The notes: a model not told the origin generated them from the letters alone. A DNA stretch of 64,000 bases from Verrucomicrobium sp. BvORR106 (GCF_000739655.1 NZ_BATR01000087.1:1-64000); one strand, 5' to 3'; positions 24,457-34,136 are shown, counted from the first letter of the stretch. Numbers and translations: made by a program.

Positions 24457-25329
24457 CTACAACGCCGCTTCAACTGCCGCGTAATCGATCGCCTTCAACC
24501 GCGCCTGCTTCACGCCCAACCGCGGCACGCATTCCAACAACGCCTTGGTATACGGATGCTGCGGATTCCCCAACACCTCCTCGGTGGTGCCGCTTTCCAC
24601 GATCTGGCCGCGGAACATCACGGCCACTTTGTCCGCGATGCCGCGGATGATGGCGAAGTTGTGGGTGATCAGGATCACGCTCATGTTCAGACTCGCTTTG
24701 AGCTCGGCCAGGAGGTCGATGATCTGCTTCTGAATGGTCACATCCAGCGCGGTGGTGGGCTCATCGGCAATGAGCAGCCGGGGCTGGCAGCACAGCGCCA
24801 TGGCGATCATCACACGCTGTTGCATGCCGCCGCTCAGCTCATGCGGGTACGCGCGGAGGCGCTTCTCCGGCTCCACAATGCCCACCTGGTAGAGCCACTT
24901 CACGATCTCCGCGTCCAGGTCTTTCACATCCGGTCGGTGCAGCTGCAGCGCCTCCGCCATCTGGGTGCGGATGGTCAGCACCGGGTTCAAGGAAGTACTG
25001 GGCTCCTGAAACACATAAGCGATCTCCTTGCCGCGAATCTTGCGCAGCTCGGCCTCGGAGAGTTTCAACACATCCCGCCCGCCGAGCTGGAACGTGCTGG
25101 CCTCAATGCGAGCAGGGGGCTCCGGCAGCAGGCGGGCCAGGGAGAGGGCGGTCACGCTCTTGCCGCTGCCGCTCTCGCCCACGATGGCCATGCTCTCGCC
25201 GGACTTCAGTTCCAGATCGATGCCCTTCACCGCCTGAAACGGCTCGCCGTGCTGCTTGTGGAACGTGATCTTCAGGTCCCGGATCTTCAACAAGTCAGTA
25301 CTGGCGGCGGGGGCAGCGGAGGTGTCCAT
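24457..25329 (-). CDS. Peptide-type ABC transporter ATP-binding protein (OppD/DppD-like)
   Basis: The 290-residue ATPase has Walker [18 protein letters not shown]-loop [14 protein letters not shown], signature [16 protein letters not shown], Walker [14 protein letters not shown] and H-loop [10 protein letters not shown]. The C-terminal [18 protein letters not shown] is the oligopeptide-transporter ATPase tail. The ATG overlaps the stop of the permease gene (TGATG), so translation is coupled; a GTG one codon earlier is also possible. OppD-type proteins normally work with a second ATPase (OppF), which is absent here: the gene is followed by repeats. Confidence 0.9.
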   Translation of the reverse strand: MDTSAAPAASTDLLKIRDLKITFHKQHGEPFQAVKGIDLELKSGESMAIVGESGSGKSVTALSLARLLPEPPARIEASTFQLGGRDVLKLSEAELRKIRGKEIAYVFQEPSTSLNPVLTIRTQMAEALQLHRPDVKDLDAEIVKWLYQVGIVEPEKRLRAYPHELSGGMQQRVMIAMALCCQPRLLIADEPTTALDVTIQKQIIDLLAELKASLNMSVILITHNFAIIRGIADKVAVMFRGQIVESGTTEEVLGNPQHPYTKALLECVPRLGVKQARLKAIDYAAVEAAL

Positions 25330-26951
25330 CACGAGGCAAAGGGTGAAATTCGAGCGACGGGGGTATCGGTGCGGAAGGCTCGGCTGAGAAGCCGAAAACT
25401 CAAGGCCCAGAGTGCCATAAGCAGGGCGGGTGCCGCAACCTCCAACGGTTCATCTAAAAATCGCGCCGCATTCTGGGCCATCATCCGGCCCCAGGTGGGC
25501 GTGGTGAGGCCTGCGTCCGGGCGGGAGGCGCAGATGAAGTCATAGACGCCCTTCCAGATCAGGACGCTGGAGGCGGTGCGCAGCAGCCAGTTCAGCAGGC
25601 TGGGCAGCGCATTCAGAAACAAGTGATCCCACCAGTAGCCCCAGTGGCTGCGCCCCAGGGAGAAGGAGGTCTCCGCCAGCAGATGGAAATTGTTCTCCCG
25701 GTAGGTGGCATGAAACGCCGCCATGCCGGGGATCGCCGTCACCAGCACCAGCAGGCCCCAGACGGTCACTGTGGACACCCCGGGCAGGGCGGAGTACGCC
25801 ATCCAGAGCAGCAGCAGCGGCATCGCCGCCAGGGTGGCGGCCAGCCCGGTTTTGGGAAACAAACGGGGCCAGCGGGCAGGGGAGATGGTCAGGCCGCTCA
25901 ACACCACCAGCAGGGTGGCCAGCACCGAGGCGGCCAGACTGCCGCCCGCCTCACGCCACATCAGCTTCCAGGCAGACTGCCACGCGGACCCCGCCGGAGT
26001 CCACCAGAGGGCCGTGATCAGCGCCACCGCCAGCAGGCCGCCCGCCACCGCGCACACGCGGTTCTGGGTCTGCTCCACATCTTCCACATGCTCCATCGCC
26101 GGCGGGAGGCTGCGTTTATCCGCCAGATCCAGCAGCACATACCAGGCCGCCAGCATGATGCCCGCCAGGTACACCGTGGCCGCGAGCTGCAGCGGGTGCT
26201 GGAACTTCAGCGCATCCGCCGCAAAGGCTCCCCAGCCCTCCACCATGAAAATGTGCTCCACGGGGATGGCAAAGGCCAGCAGCAGGGCCGCCGCAGGGCG
26301 GGCCAGGCGCACCAGGTGCACGCGCAGTTCCGGCATCAGGTGGCGGTACTTGATCGTCGCGCGCGAGAGACCGCGCGACTTGAGCGGGCCCAGCATGGGA
26401 TCCTTCAGCAGCACGCTCAAGCGGTGGGTGATGGAGAACAGTGCCATGCCGAACACTGGCGCGGCCAGCACCAGCGCGGGCACGATCCAGGCCCACAGCG
26501 CCCGGCCCAGCCGCACCGTCGCAGGCTCCATGCCCGCAGGCGGATCGTAGGGGAACAACGTCTCCACGGGCAGCCGCCACACGCTCACCAGCAGGTACAC
26601 CAGGCCAAAGGCCCACAACATCGGCGGCACCCCCACCATGGCCCGGCCCAGCCAGCCCACCGTGCGGGCCACTCGGCCCCCGGCTCCGGAGATGACCACG
26701 GAGAGTGCCAGGGCAGAACTCAGCCCCATGGTCAGCGCCAGGGTGATCAGGAGGAAGGAGGGCAGCGCCCGCTGCACCAGCACCATCACCAGGGACTCCG
26801 CGTTCAGCCCCACCGGCAGCACACCGATGAGGAACTCAAACGAGTCGCCCAGAGTGGCACCGCTCCATTGCAGCAGCCCCAGCGCGAGGATGGCGCAGAC
26901 CAGAAAGGCGCGGACCGGGAGGTAGGAAGGGGCAGAGCGGAGGCGGTCCAT
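25329..26951 (-). CDS. Fused double permease of a peptide-type ABC transporter (OppB-OppC-like fusion)
   Basis: The 540-residue protein is about twice the usual permease length and has 11-12 hydrophobic segments in two halves. The first half (about 1-290) holds an EAA-like loop, PLKSRGLSRATIKYRHLMPE, followed by VEHIFMVEGWGAFAADALK as in OppB. The second half (about 310-540) holds ETSFSLGRSHWGYWWDHLFL and ASSVLIWKGVYDFICASRPD, as in OppC-type permeases, though divergent. The two halves would form the whole translocation channel in one chain. It lies 59 bases after the substrate-binding protein gene and is translationally coupled to the ATPase gene. Confidence 0.8.
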   Translation of the reverse strand: MDRLRSAPSYLPVRAFLVCAILALGLLQWSGATLGDSFEFLIGVLPVGLNAESLVMVLVQRALPSFLLITLALTMGLSSALALSVVISGAGGRVARTVGWLGRAMVGVPPMLWAFGLVYLLVSVWRLPVETLFPYDPPAGMEPATVRLGRALWAWIVPALVLAAPVFGMALFSITHRLSVLLKDPMLGPLKSRGLSRATIKYRHLMPELRVHLVRLARPAAALLLAFAIPVEHIFMVEGWGAFAADALKFQHPLQLAATVYLAGIMLAAWYVLLDLADKRSLPPAMEHVEDVEQTQNRVCAVAGGLLAVALITALWWTPAGSAWQSAWKLMWREAGGSLAASVLATLLVVLSGLTISPARWPRLFPKTGLAATLAAMPLLLLWMAYSALPGVSTVTVWGLLVLVTAIPGMAAFHATYRENNFHLLAETSFSLGRSHWGYWWDHLFLNALPSLLNWLLRTASSVLIWKGVYDFICASRPDAGLTTPTWGRMMAQNAARFLDEPLEVAAPALLMALWALSFRLLSRAFRTDTPVARISPFAS

Positions 26952-27010
26952 CGGTTAGGCCGGAGAGGGAAGAGGGATAAGGGAAGAAAGAGGGATAAGG
27001 GAACACGAGC

Positions 27011-29056
27011 TTAGGGGGCCGTGGTCGGGGCAGGCACGGTTTCCATGCTCTGGCGCAGGTCCTGGAACAGGGCCGCCTGCTCCCGCTGGAAGCTCGGCAG
27101 CGCATCCCGCCGCACCGCCACGGGATTCCCGCCCGCGAACAGGGGCAGGAAGGGCTTGAGTTCGAGGAGCCGCTCCTCCACCGCCTGAGCCAGGGCCGGC
27201 ACGCGGGCGGGTTCAAATTCCGAGCGCAGCGCTGAGAGCAACGCGTCCAACCCGGCATCGGTCACGCCGGAGAAGTTCAGCCCGCGAGCCGCCTGGCTGG
27301 AGTGCCAGTATGGCCACTGATCCCAGGCCAGCTCAAAGTCCAGACCCAGCAGCGCCGCATCGAAGCGCCGCCCCTGCAGCCGCTGGCCGATGAGCTCCTG
27401 CCACGGCACTTCCACCACCTGCGTGTCGATCCCCAGCGTTGCCCAAGAGTCCGCCAGGCGCTTCGCCAGTCGCGTGCGTTCCGGGCTGCCCGCCACCGTC
27501 AGAAGCTCGATCGTGAAGACCTGTCCGTCCTTCACCACCTTGCCGTCGGCATTCTTGATCCAGCCCATCTCATAGAGCGCCTGCCGGCCCCGCAGCGGAT
27601 CATACGCCACCGCAGGCAGTTCCGGCGTGTACCACAGCCCCGGCTGGAAGATGCCTTCACAGATCTCGCCCTGCCCTTGCAGGAAGTCGTTCACCATCGC
27701 CTTGCGATCCACCGCCTGACCCAGGATGGCGCGGATGCGCACGTCATTAAGGGGAGCCTTGCGGCAGTTCCACATCACCTGCAGGCGATTCCGCGGGCTG
27801 CTGGAGCGCACCGCCACCTCAGGATCCTCCACCATGCTCTTGATGCTGCTGCTGTCTGGCCAGAACAGGCCCACGCGTTTCATCGCAAAGCCGAGCCGGA
27901 TGTTGGACGCCGACTGCCCCAGGCGAAACTCGATGCCCGCGGGCTCCTCGTCCCCGGCGACTGCCCCCTGGCGCTGGAGGAAGAGCTGCTTGTCCGTCAC
28001 TCGGGCCAGCTTGAAGGGGCCCGCCCCGGGGGGCGCGTCCGTTAGGAAAGGCTTCCGCACCGCCGCCAGTTCATTCCCCTGGCGTTCGATCCACTTGGCC
28101 GGGAGGACGGGCAGCCCCACAAACGCCGTCAGCGCCGGGCCGTACGTTTCGCGGAAGCTCACCCGGACCTGGGTGGGGTCACTGGAGTCCCAGAGATGGA
28201 TCATCCGCAGGATGTCCCGCCCCGGCACCGGCCAGGGCTGCGCCAGCACCAGCTTCACCGTGCGCTCCACATCGGCAGAGGTCACCGGCGTGCCATCGTG
28301 GAAGGTCACGCCCGGCTTCAACGGCATTTCCAGCAGCGGGCGCTCCAGCATGGGCGTCTTGGCCACGATCCGCATCTTGGCCCCCAGGGCAGGCAGATTC
28401 TGGTAATAGAGCGCCAGTTCCTCAAAGAAGCGCAGCGACTCCCCGCTCACGCGCAGTTCGTAGGCCTTCGGTCCATCGAACCACACCTCCTTCACCTGCG
28501 CCTTCTCCACCGCGTGCTGCACGAAGTACTCGTGGTGAGACCACGCCGGCTCATTCATTTCCACGCGGATGGTCTCCACGGGCAGGGGACCGAATTCCGC
28601 GATGGCCTGATGCACGGCCGCGCCACCTGCGCTGCCCGCATCGGAAAAGCGCACCAGCAGTTCATTGCCCATCGCTTCCGCAGAGCTCAGGTGCAGCCGC
28701 ATCGAGGCCGCCGGGCCCAGGGCTCGCACCTTTTTCGCAGCCTGCTGGGCGTAGTTGTCATTGGCAAACCAGAAACTCGTCTGCTGGGACCAGGTCCAGG
28801 ACTTGGCCAGTGCGCCCTCCAGGCGTCCATCTTTGCCGATCCGGAGGAGCGGCGCGTGCGTCAGCGTGGCCACCTGCCGGTCCACCTCGCTCAGCGGCTG
28901 GTAGGGATTCAGCGTCGGCTCCAGCCCCTCGGCTGAGGCCACCACCAGATTGCCCCCGCGTAAGCGCTGGCTTTTCGCCGACTGATCCGCCGACCAAACG
29001 GTCAACAGGGCCAGCGACAAGGGAATTCCAAAGATGACCCACCGCGATTTGAGCAT
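27011..29056 (-). CDS. Extracellular solute-binding protein, family 5 (peptide-type)
   Basis: From ATG 29056 the product has 681 residues: N-terminal hydrophobic anchor (VIFGIPLSLALLTVW), then GGNLVVASAEGLEPTLNPYQ, LTHAPLLRIGKDGRLEGALA, VTFHDGTPVTSADVERTVKL, and IRAILGQAVDRKAMVNDFLQ. This is the order of motifs in SBP_bac_5 proteins. It is about 130 residues longer than E. coli OppA, with an insert after residue 110. Ligands of this family include oligopeptides, nickel and sugars; nothing here decides. It is the first gene of the operon SBP-permease-ATPase. A longer frame from 29152 adds a Cys/Pro-rich segment and is rejected. Confidence 0.86.
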   Translation of the reverse strand: MLKSRWVIFGIPLSLALLTVWSADQSAKSQRLRGGNLVVASAEGLEPTLNPYQPLSEVDRQVATLTHAPLLRIGKDGRLEGALAKSWTWSQQTSFWFANDNYAQQAAKKVRALGPAASMRLHLSSAEAMGNELLVRFSDAGSAGGAAVHQAIAEFGPLPVETIRVEMNEPAWSHHEYFVQHAVEKAQVKEVWFDGPKAYELRVSGESLRFFEELALYYQNLPALGAKMRIVAKTPMLERPLLEMPLKPGVTFHDGTPVTSADVERTVKLVLAQPWPVPGRDILRMIHLWDSSDPTQVRVSFRETYGPALTAFVGLPVLPAKWIERQGNELAAVRKPFLTDAPPGAGPFKLARVTDKQLFLQRQGAVAGDEEPAGIEFRLGQSASNIRLGFAMKRVGLFWPDSSSIKSMVEDPEVAVRSSSPRNRLQVMWNCRKAPLNDVRIRAILGQAVDRKAMVNDFLQGQGEICEGIFQPGLWYTPELPAVAYDPLRGRQALYEMGWIKNADGKVVKDGQVFTIELLTVAGSPERTRLAKRLADSWATLGIDTQVVEVPWQELIGQRLQGRRFDAALLGLDFELAWDQWPYWHSSQAARGLNFSGVTDAGLDALLSALRSEFEPARVPALAQAVEERLLELKPFLPLFAGGNPVAVRRDALPSFQREQAALFQDLRQSMETVPAPTTAP

Positions 29057-29195
29057 GCGAAAGAGGCACCACCTAAGCAGGAGCCGATCAGGAAGGCAAG
29101 TTGCAGGGAACAATTGTGGCGGATTGCAAATTTGCTCGCCGGAGCGTCGCATTTCGGGATTGCTTGTGGCTCGACCGACCGGAAAAGGCGGCGGT

Positions 29196-29971
29196 TTACC
29201 CCCAGAGATTCAGGAATCTCTCCATTTCCGGTGACGGCCGGTACAGGATCACGTCAAACGGCTGCAACCCATTCTCAGAAATGTAGCAATTGCGGGTGGC
29301 GGTATCGAAGGCCAGCACCTGGTACAGGTAGTTCCAAAAGACAGGATAGCCCTGCACGTTGCTCACTCGTTCCCAACCAGAAGCCAGGAAGTGCTTCTCC
29401 AGCTCGGAAGCCGTAGCGGGCACCCCATGGTACTGAGGCTGTGTAATCGCAAACGAGATTTGGCCGTCCCGCCACCTAATCACTGCCCTCAGCCGTACAT
29501 CATCGCCGAACACATCGTTGGCATCTGACCACCTGTTCAGGTACTCCAAGGGAGTGGCGTGGTCGAACTCGATGCTCTCCCGGAATCGCTTTTCTGCACT
29601 CTCAGAGCGCAAATCCACAATTTCCAGCCGCTTCACGATGGGCACGAGTCCAAAAGCAGGGGGTTTGGTGAATTTGCCTACCAACCCTTCTCCTGGCACT
29701 TGAGTAATCAAGTGTTCCGCACCAATATAGAGTTCGGGAAACTGTTCCCTGAGCTCCCAAAACGTCTGACTGTCTTCAATCAGGCATCCAACCTCAGCAG
29801 CGAAAGCACACGCGGACTCGGCTTGAGATCGGATGACTTCACTCCTTTGAGACCCAGCGCTCTTGCTGTCGTCTCCATGAAGGTCTGATAGTCGGTTGCG
29901 GAGGGCTGCAAGCAAATCGATGGATGACCGCTCGGTGGAGCCGTCTTCAGGGATTTGTTTTTTTCACTCAC
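29196..29971 (-). CDS. Polyvalent-protein kinase-like hypothetical protein with apparent -1 frameshift near the start
   Basis: The intact frame (29915-29196) has 239 residues. ELYIGAEHLITQVPGEGLVG, PLEYLNRWSDANDVFGDDVR, IRWRDGQISFAITQPQYHG and SENGLQPFDVILYRPSPE recall the kinase-like domain described in bacterial polyvalent proteins (for example LHN.LFGDDIRLEG and VISQPF in relatives I remember). This is a tentative match. The frame lacks a good start: TTG at 29915 is the only candidate before a stop. A GTG at 29971 in the other frame gives MSEKN, then meets the heptamer A-AAA-AAC; a -1 slip there joins it to QIPEDGSTERSSIDLLAALR and the rest. So the gene is either frameshifted by a homopolymer indel or uses programmed slippage. 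It is monocistronic between the ABC operon and comEC. Confidence 0.5.
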
Positions 29972-30053
29972 AGAGTGACGATAGCTTAGCTATTTAAGGA
30001 AGTCAAACCTCCAGGCGGTTCCTGAACTGCGACCCGACTTGCGCCTCAATGGC

Positions 30054-32429
30054 TCAACCTCCGGAGGTGGGGAAGAGGGTAACCATCTCAGCAGGAATAA
30101 GATAAGGTGTAATCTCTAGTTTCTCAGCCCATGCTTTCAGCCGCACCGCCCCGGTCCGGGACTGATCCAAAAGGAGGATGCCCTGCTCTCGGCAGGTCTG
30201 GCGGACGTGTTCTGGCAGCAGTTGACCCGCCGGAAAATTTTGACTGGAGGAGATGACGATCTTGGGTGCCACCGCTGCCACGAACTCCGGCAGGAACACG
30301 GTATCGCTGGCGTGCTGGTTCCGGATCAGGACGTCCGATTTGAGTTGGTCCGGGGTGAAGTTTTCCAGCAGCGCCTTCTCCGCCAGGAACCCGCTGTCTC
30401 CGCACCAGAGCACACGGTGCGGCCCCAGGCAGAGGCGGATCACCAGGGCTCGGTCGTCCGCACGGCGGGACCACAGCTGTGCGGGCGGGTAGAGCACCTC
30501 TGCCGTCACCTCCACACCCTCGCTCCCTCCCAGCGTCAGTTTGTCCCCCCTTTGCAGGGCCTGACCCGGCCAGGTGGAGGATCGCAGTTTTTTGAAGGCG
30601 GTGTTGGAGGCATCCCATCGCCAGGGCTCGGTCGCCGCGTGGTGGTAGAGCGGCGGCCGGTGGCTCTGCCAGAGCTGGCTGGCCGCCCCGGCATGCTGGA
30701 TGTCATTGTGACTCAGCATCACCCCGTCCAGCCGGTCCACTCCGCGGTAGGCCAGATAAGGCTGGAGCAGGTAGCGCAGGTCCTTGGCGCTGCCCGTGTC
30801 CAGCAGCCACTGGGAGCTCCCCGCCCTCAGGTGCTGCACGGCCGCGCTCTCTGGCATACGCAGGACCACCAGCTCCGCAGGTGCTGTCTCCTCGAACCAA
30901 GGCGCGGCGATGTGGAAATTACCTCCGGGCAGGGAGGCAAAGAACACTGCCGACTTCATCGTCAGCCAGGCCATCAGCCAGTTGGCATTGCTGAAGAGTG
31001 CCTGCACCGCCGTGAGGTGCGCCGCGGCGCTCAGCAGCGTGAGCACTGCGGCAAAGAGCACGCAGAACGAGAGCGGCACCAGCACCACGTTCGCCAGCAG
31101 GGCCACGGGCGTGGCCAGTTGGAAGTGGCCCAGCGTGAGCGGCAGACTCCCCACCCAGGCCGCGCCGGAGACGGTGAAGAGGCCCACCAATTGCTTGCGC
31201 ATCTCCCAGGCCCATTGTTGGGACGGAGTGAGCAGCACCTGGGGAATAAAGGGATCCGGATTCACCCAGCGCAGGAAGGGGCGCGTGAACGGACCCGCCA
31301 GCAGGGCGATCGCCCCCAGCACCGCAAAGGAGAGCTGAAACCCCGGCGCGTACAGCTGCTGGGTGTCATACGCCAGCAACAGCACCGCCGAGCCTCCCAG
31401 GCTGTTCATGAGGTCGCCCTTTCGATGAAACAACGCCCCGCAGAGAAAGACCGAGGCCATCACCGCCGCACGCACCGCTGAGGGGCGGAGGCCGGTGATG
31501 AACGCGTACCCGAACAACACGGGAATGAGCACCGCCAGCAGCGCACCCCGCCTCAGGCCAAAGGCCTTCAGCAGCTTCCACAGAATGAAGCCCACGATGG
31601 CCACATGCAGCCCGCTTACGGAGAAGATGTGCAGCGTGCCGCTGTTGCGGAACGGCGTCTGCAGATCGGCCGCGTCACTTTGCACTGTGCCCAGCGCCAT
31701 GGCCACGATCACCGCATACTCTTCCGGCGCGTTTTCCAGATCGATCTTCAAAGCCTGCTCCACCCAGGCGCGACAGCGCTCCGCCGCGGAGACCAGCCAC
31801 GCATCCAGGTTCCAGCGATCCAACGCCAGGGGGTGGATCTCAATCCCGCGCAACTCCGCCACCAGACCCAGCCGCAGATCATACACGCGCTCGTTGAACT
31901 GGCCCGGATTGTCCGCCAACGGGGGCAGCCGGATGAACCCCGTGACCTGATACTTCCCCGGAGGCAGGTTCTCCTTTCCTCCCGTCACCAGTCGCAACAC
32001 CGTCGGCCCCGTCCATTGCCGGCCCAGGGTGGGGGAGGTGATCTCCGTCGCCACGAAGTACTCCTCCCGTGTCACATTCCCCGGCAGATCCCGTCGCAGC
32101 GCCTTCTCCACCCGGCCCGCGGCCGTTACTGTCAGGCCCGCCATCGGATCCCGATGTTCAAGGAAAGTACGCAGCGGGTGAATCTCCGTCGTCTGCCGGG
32201 TCACGAGATGCAGCGTGGCAAACACCAGCGCCGTGGTGAGGGCCAACGCGGGAAGGCCAGCGCAGAGCCGGATCGCCGTCACAATAAGCGCGACCACCGC
32301 CAGTCCACCTGCGGCCGCGAGAGTGAACCACCCCGCCGGCAGCACCCCTCCGATGAGAATCCCCACCACCGCCGCCAGCGCCAGCGTGACCAGCGGGCGT
32401 CTTGCAAGGTAAGGCAGGGGATTGAACAA
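30054..32429 (-). CDS. comEC: ComEC/Rec2-family DNA internalisation protein
   Basis: The 791-residue protein has the three ComEC parts in order. First come N-terminal membrane segments with a soluble OB-like loop (about 60-220, including NPGQFNERVYDLRLGLVAEL). Next is the competence domain, with HIFSVSGLHVAIVGFILWKL, GYAFITGLRPSAVRAAVMAS and FQLSFAVLGAIALLAGPF. Last is a C-terminal metallo-beta-lactamase-like domain with DGVMLSHNDIQHAGAASQLW, VLIRNQHASDTVF and HRVLWCGDSGFLAE. ComEC forms the inner-membrane channel for single-stranded DNA in natural transformation. The MBL motif reads HNDIQH instead of HxDxDH, so its metal site may be altered. No other competence genes are in the window. Confidence 0.92.
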   Translation of the reverse strand: MFNPLPYLARRPLVTLALAAVVGILIGGVLPAGWFTLAAAGGLAVVALIVTAIRLCAGLPALALTTALVFATLHLVTRQTTEIHPLRTFLEHRDPMAGLTVTAAGRVEKALRRDLPGNVTREEYFVATEITSPTLGRQWTGPTVLRLVTGGKENLPPGKYQVTGFIRLPPLADNPGQFNERVYDLRLGLVAELRGIEIHPLALDRWNLDAWLVSAAERCRAWVEQALKIDLENAPEEYAVIVAMALGTVQSDAADLQTPFRNSGTLHIFSVSGLHVAIVGFILWKLLKAFGLRRGALLAVLIPVLFGYAFITGLRPSAVRAAVMASVFLCGALFHRKGDLMNSLGGSAVLLLAYDTQQLYAPGFQLSFAVLGAIALLAGPFTRPFLRWVNPDPFIPQVLLTPSQQWAWEMRKQLVGLFTVSGAAWVGSLPLTLGHFQLATPVALLANVVLVPLSFCVLFAAVLTLLSAAAHLTAVQALFSNANWLMAWLTMKSAVFFASLPGGNFHIAAPWFEETAPAELVVLRMPESAAVQHLRAGSSQWLLDTGSAKDLRYLLQPYLAYRGVDRLDGVMLSHNDIQHAGAASQLWQSHRPPLYHHAATEPWRWDASNTAFKKLRSSTWPGQALQRGDKLTLGGSEGVEVTAEVLYPPAQLWSRRADDRALVIRLCLGPHRVLWCGDSGFLAEKALLENFTPDQLKSDVLIRNQHASDTVFLPEFVAAVAPKIVISSSQNFPAGQLLPEHVRQTCREQGILLLDQSRTGAVRLKAWAEKLEITPYLIPAEMVTLFPTSGG

Positions 32430-32529
32430 GCAGAGAACGGGGTGAGGTGGCGGGAGCGGAGTGAGTCAGGAAGATTGGATCCAGTGAGATGTCCTGCAAA
32501 CGCCAAGGTGCAAATTTATGGGAGCAGGG

Positions 32530-32593
32530 GAGTGATGGAGTGATGGAGTGATGGAGTGATGGAGTGATGGAGTGATGGAGTGATGGAGTGATG
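32530..32593. repeat. Eight-copy tandem repeat of the octamer GAGTGATG
   Basis: Eight near-perfect units of GAGTGATG run in head-to-tail order just upstream of comEC. Shorter arrays with the same unit occur at 22730-22746. A unit of eight is not a multiple of three and the array is not inside a gene. Confidence 0.9.
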
Positions 32594-32746
32594 TGGGCGG
32601 AGCTCAGTAAAAGGAGCGAGGGACATTCCTGTCCCGGTCCGCCCCGCGCGTCCCATGACGCCAACACGGATAAAAAGCCCCAAGCCTCCGCCAGTCAGTT
32701 GGACGCTCCCTCACAGAGCTACATCGAGGATCACGCGCATCCTGAT

Positions 32747-33035
32747 TCCGCTTGAAAGCGGTACTCCAACCCCGGCGCGGACCTCCACTCACCAGGAAGG
32801 ATCCCCACTGCCCTTGCTGGGGATCTCAAAACGCGTTCGCCATGCCCTGCCACTCCCAAACCACCTCAATCTGACGCACTGACATACTGCCCACTGACGC
32901 ACTGGGCTCCGAAGGGACTGATCCCCGACCACCCAGCGCGCCAAAACCGCCCACCCGCACTCATCCACCCCCGACCCTGACGCACTGACGCACTGCCCAC
33001 TGACACACTGGGCTCCGAAGGGACCAATCCCCAGC
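32747..33035. repeat. Family A hairpin and a CTGACGCACTG repeat in the comEC upstream gap
   Basis: The 640 bases between comEC and the TPR protein have no gene. Besides the octamer array they hold a family A hairpin (ATTCCGCTTGAAAGCGGTAC, about 32747-32766) and two copies of a block with CTGACGCACTGACNYACTG and ACTGGGCTCCGAAGGGAC (about 32870-32925 and 32978-33030). The same block recurs near 45475-45502. Confidence 0.75.
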
Positions 33036-33069
33036 CACCCAGCACGCCCTAACCGCTTTGCGTATTGAA

Positions 33070-33717
33070 TTACGATTGGCTACTCAGTTTCGCCCGCTGC
33101 GCTGCGATCTCCTTATATTGGAGTTGCTCCAGCTCGTTGATCTTGTGGCGGGCGTTGCCGCTGTGGCGGGTGCCGGGGAAATTGCCTGCCACCTGCTCCA
33201 GGATGTCCTTGGCGGCATCATAGTTGTGAGATGCCATGTGCAGGTCGGAAAGTCGGAACATCAGGAAAGCGGCGTTCTCCTCGGTCCAGTCGCGTCCTTC
33301 CAGGTTTTCCTGAAGGACCACCAGCGCCTGGTCCGGCGCGTGGAGCTTTTCCGTGTAGATCTTGGCGATCTCAGAGACCGGGAACGGATCCTCGGGCTTG
33401 TTGGCCATCATCTTCTCGTACTCCTTGATCGCTCCGTGGTAGTCGCCCTTGGCCACCAAGGCCACGGCCTTCATGCTCTCGTCCTGCTCGACTTCCTCGC
33501 CGGAGGAGTACATCACCGTGCCCACTGCATCGCCGAACTTGGGGAGGAGAACCGTCACGAAGAACACACCCCCCACAATCGCCAAAGTGATGATGGAAAT
33601 CAGGGGGTACATGGGATTGTCCTGCCAGTCAGGGGTATTCCACTTTCCCATTACATATAGAACTGCCAGAACGAACAAGGCACCGACGCAGATATTGACA
33701 ATGGTTCGCGAAGTCAT
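33070..33717 (-). CDS. Membrane-anchored tetratricopeptide-like protein
   Basis: From ATG 33717 the protein has 215 residues. Two membrane helices come first (TIVNICVGALFVLAVLYVMG and PLISIITLAIVGGVFFVTVL), then about 130 residues of helical repeats: ALVAKGDYHGAIKEYEKMMA, PFPVSEIAKIYTEKLHAPDQ, AAFLMFRLSDLHMASHNYDA. The alternation of Gly/Ala and aromatic positions fits degenerate TPRs, which bind partner proteins. No operon partner is close; a tRNA gene lies upstream in the other direction. Function not recognised. Confidence 0.7.
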   Translation of the reverse strand: MTSRTIVNICVGALFVLAVLYVMGKWNTPDWQDNPMYPLISIITLAIVGGVFFVTVLLPKFGDAVGTVMYSSGEEVEQDESMKAVALVAKGDYHGAIKEYEKMMANKPEDPFPVSEIAKIYTEKLHAPDQALVVLQENLEGRDWTEENAAFLMFRLSDLHMASHNYDAAKDILEQVAGNFPGTRHSGNARHKINELEQLQYKEIAAQRAKLSSQS

Positions 33718-34025
33718 GGTCAGGGAGAATGCTGTTGAAAAAAAATTATCAGACCGACCACGCATCGAAAAGGAAAACCTTCATCCAGAGACGCTGATGC
33801 TGCGAATAACTGGATGAGAACGAAAAAAACCTAAAATTTTGGCCTTACCACAATCGCGCCTTGCAAATCTGCGAACCTGATGTTTTTATAAGCCAGCCAG
33901 TATCATTTACTGGATGAAGATCCTTGCTGAAACGGAAAGTAACGACATCTGATTTTTTAATAATTTCAAAGTATTCTAAAAATTATCTTGAAATTATTGT
34001 GATTAGGGTGTTGGTTATCAGATAC
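33718..34025. other. AT-rich divergent promoter region before tRNA-Gly
   Basis: About 300 bases with clearly lower GC than the neighbours. No gene or repeat is seen. It should contain the promoters of the TPR protein (minus) and the tRNA (plus). Confidence 0.5.
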
Positions 34026-34099
34026 GCGGGCATAGCATAGTGGTAATGCGCTAGCCTTCCAAGCTAGCAAGACGGGTTCGATTCCCGTTGCCCGCTCCA
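34026..34099 (+). tRNA. tRNA-Gly (anticodon TCC)
   Basis: The acceptor arm GCGGGCA pairs with TGCCCGC, with discriminator T and an encoded CCA (34097-34099). The D-loop TAGCATAGTGGTAATGCG, the anticodon stem CTAGC/GCTAG around loop CTTCCAA (anticodon TCC) and the T-arm GACGGGTTCGATTCCCGTT all fold in register. Confidence 0.97.
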
Positions 34100-34136
34100 C
34101 TTTCCATCTGTTTAAAACGCTCAGAATCAGCAAGTT

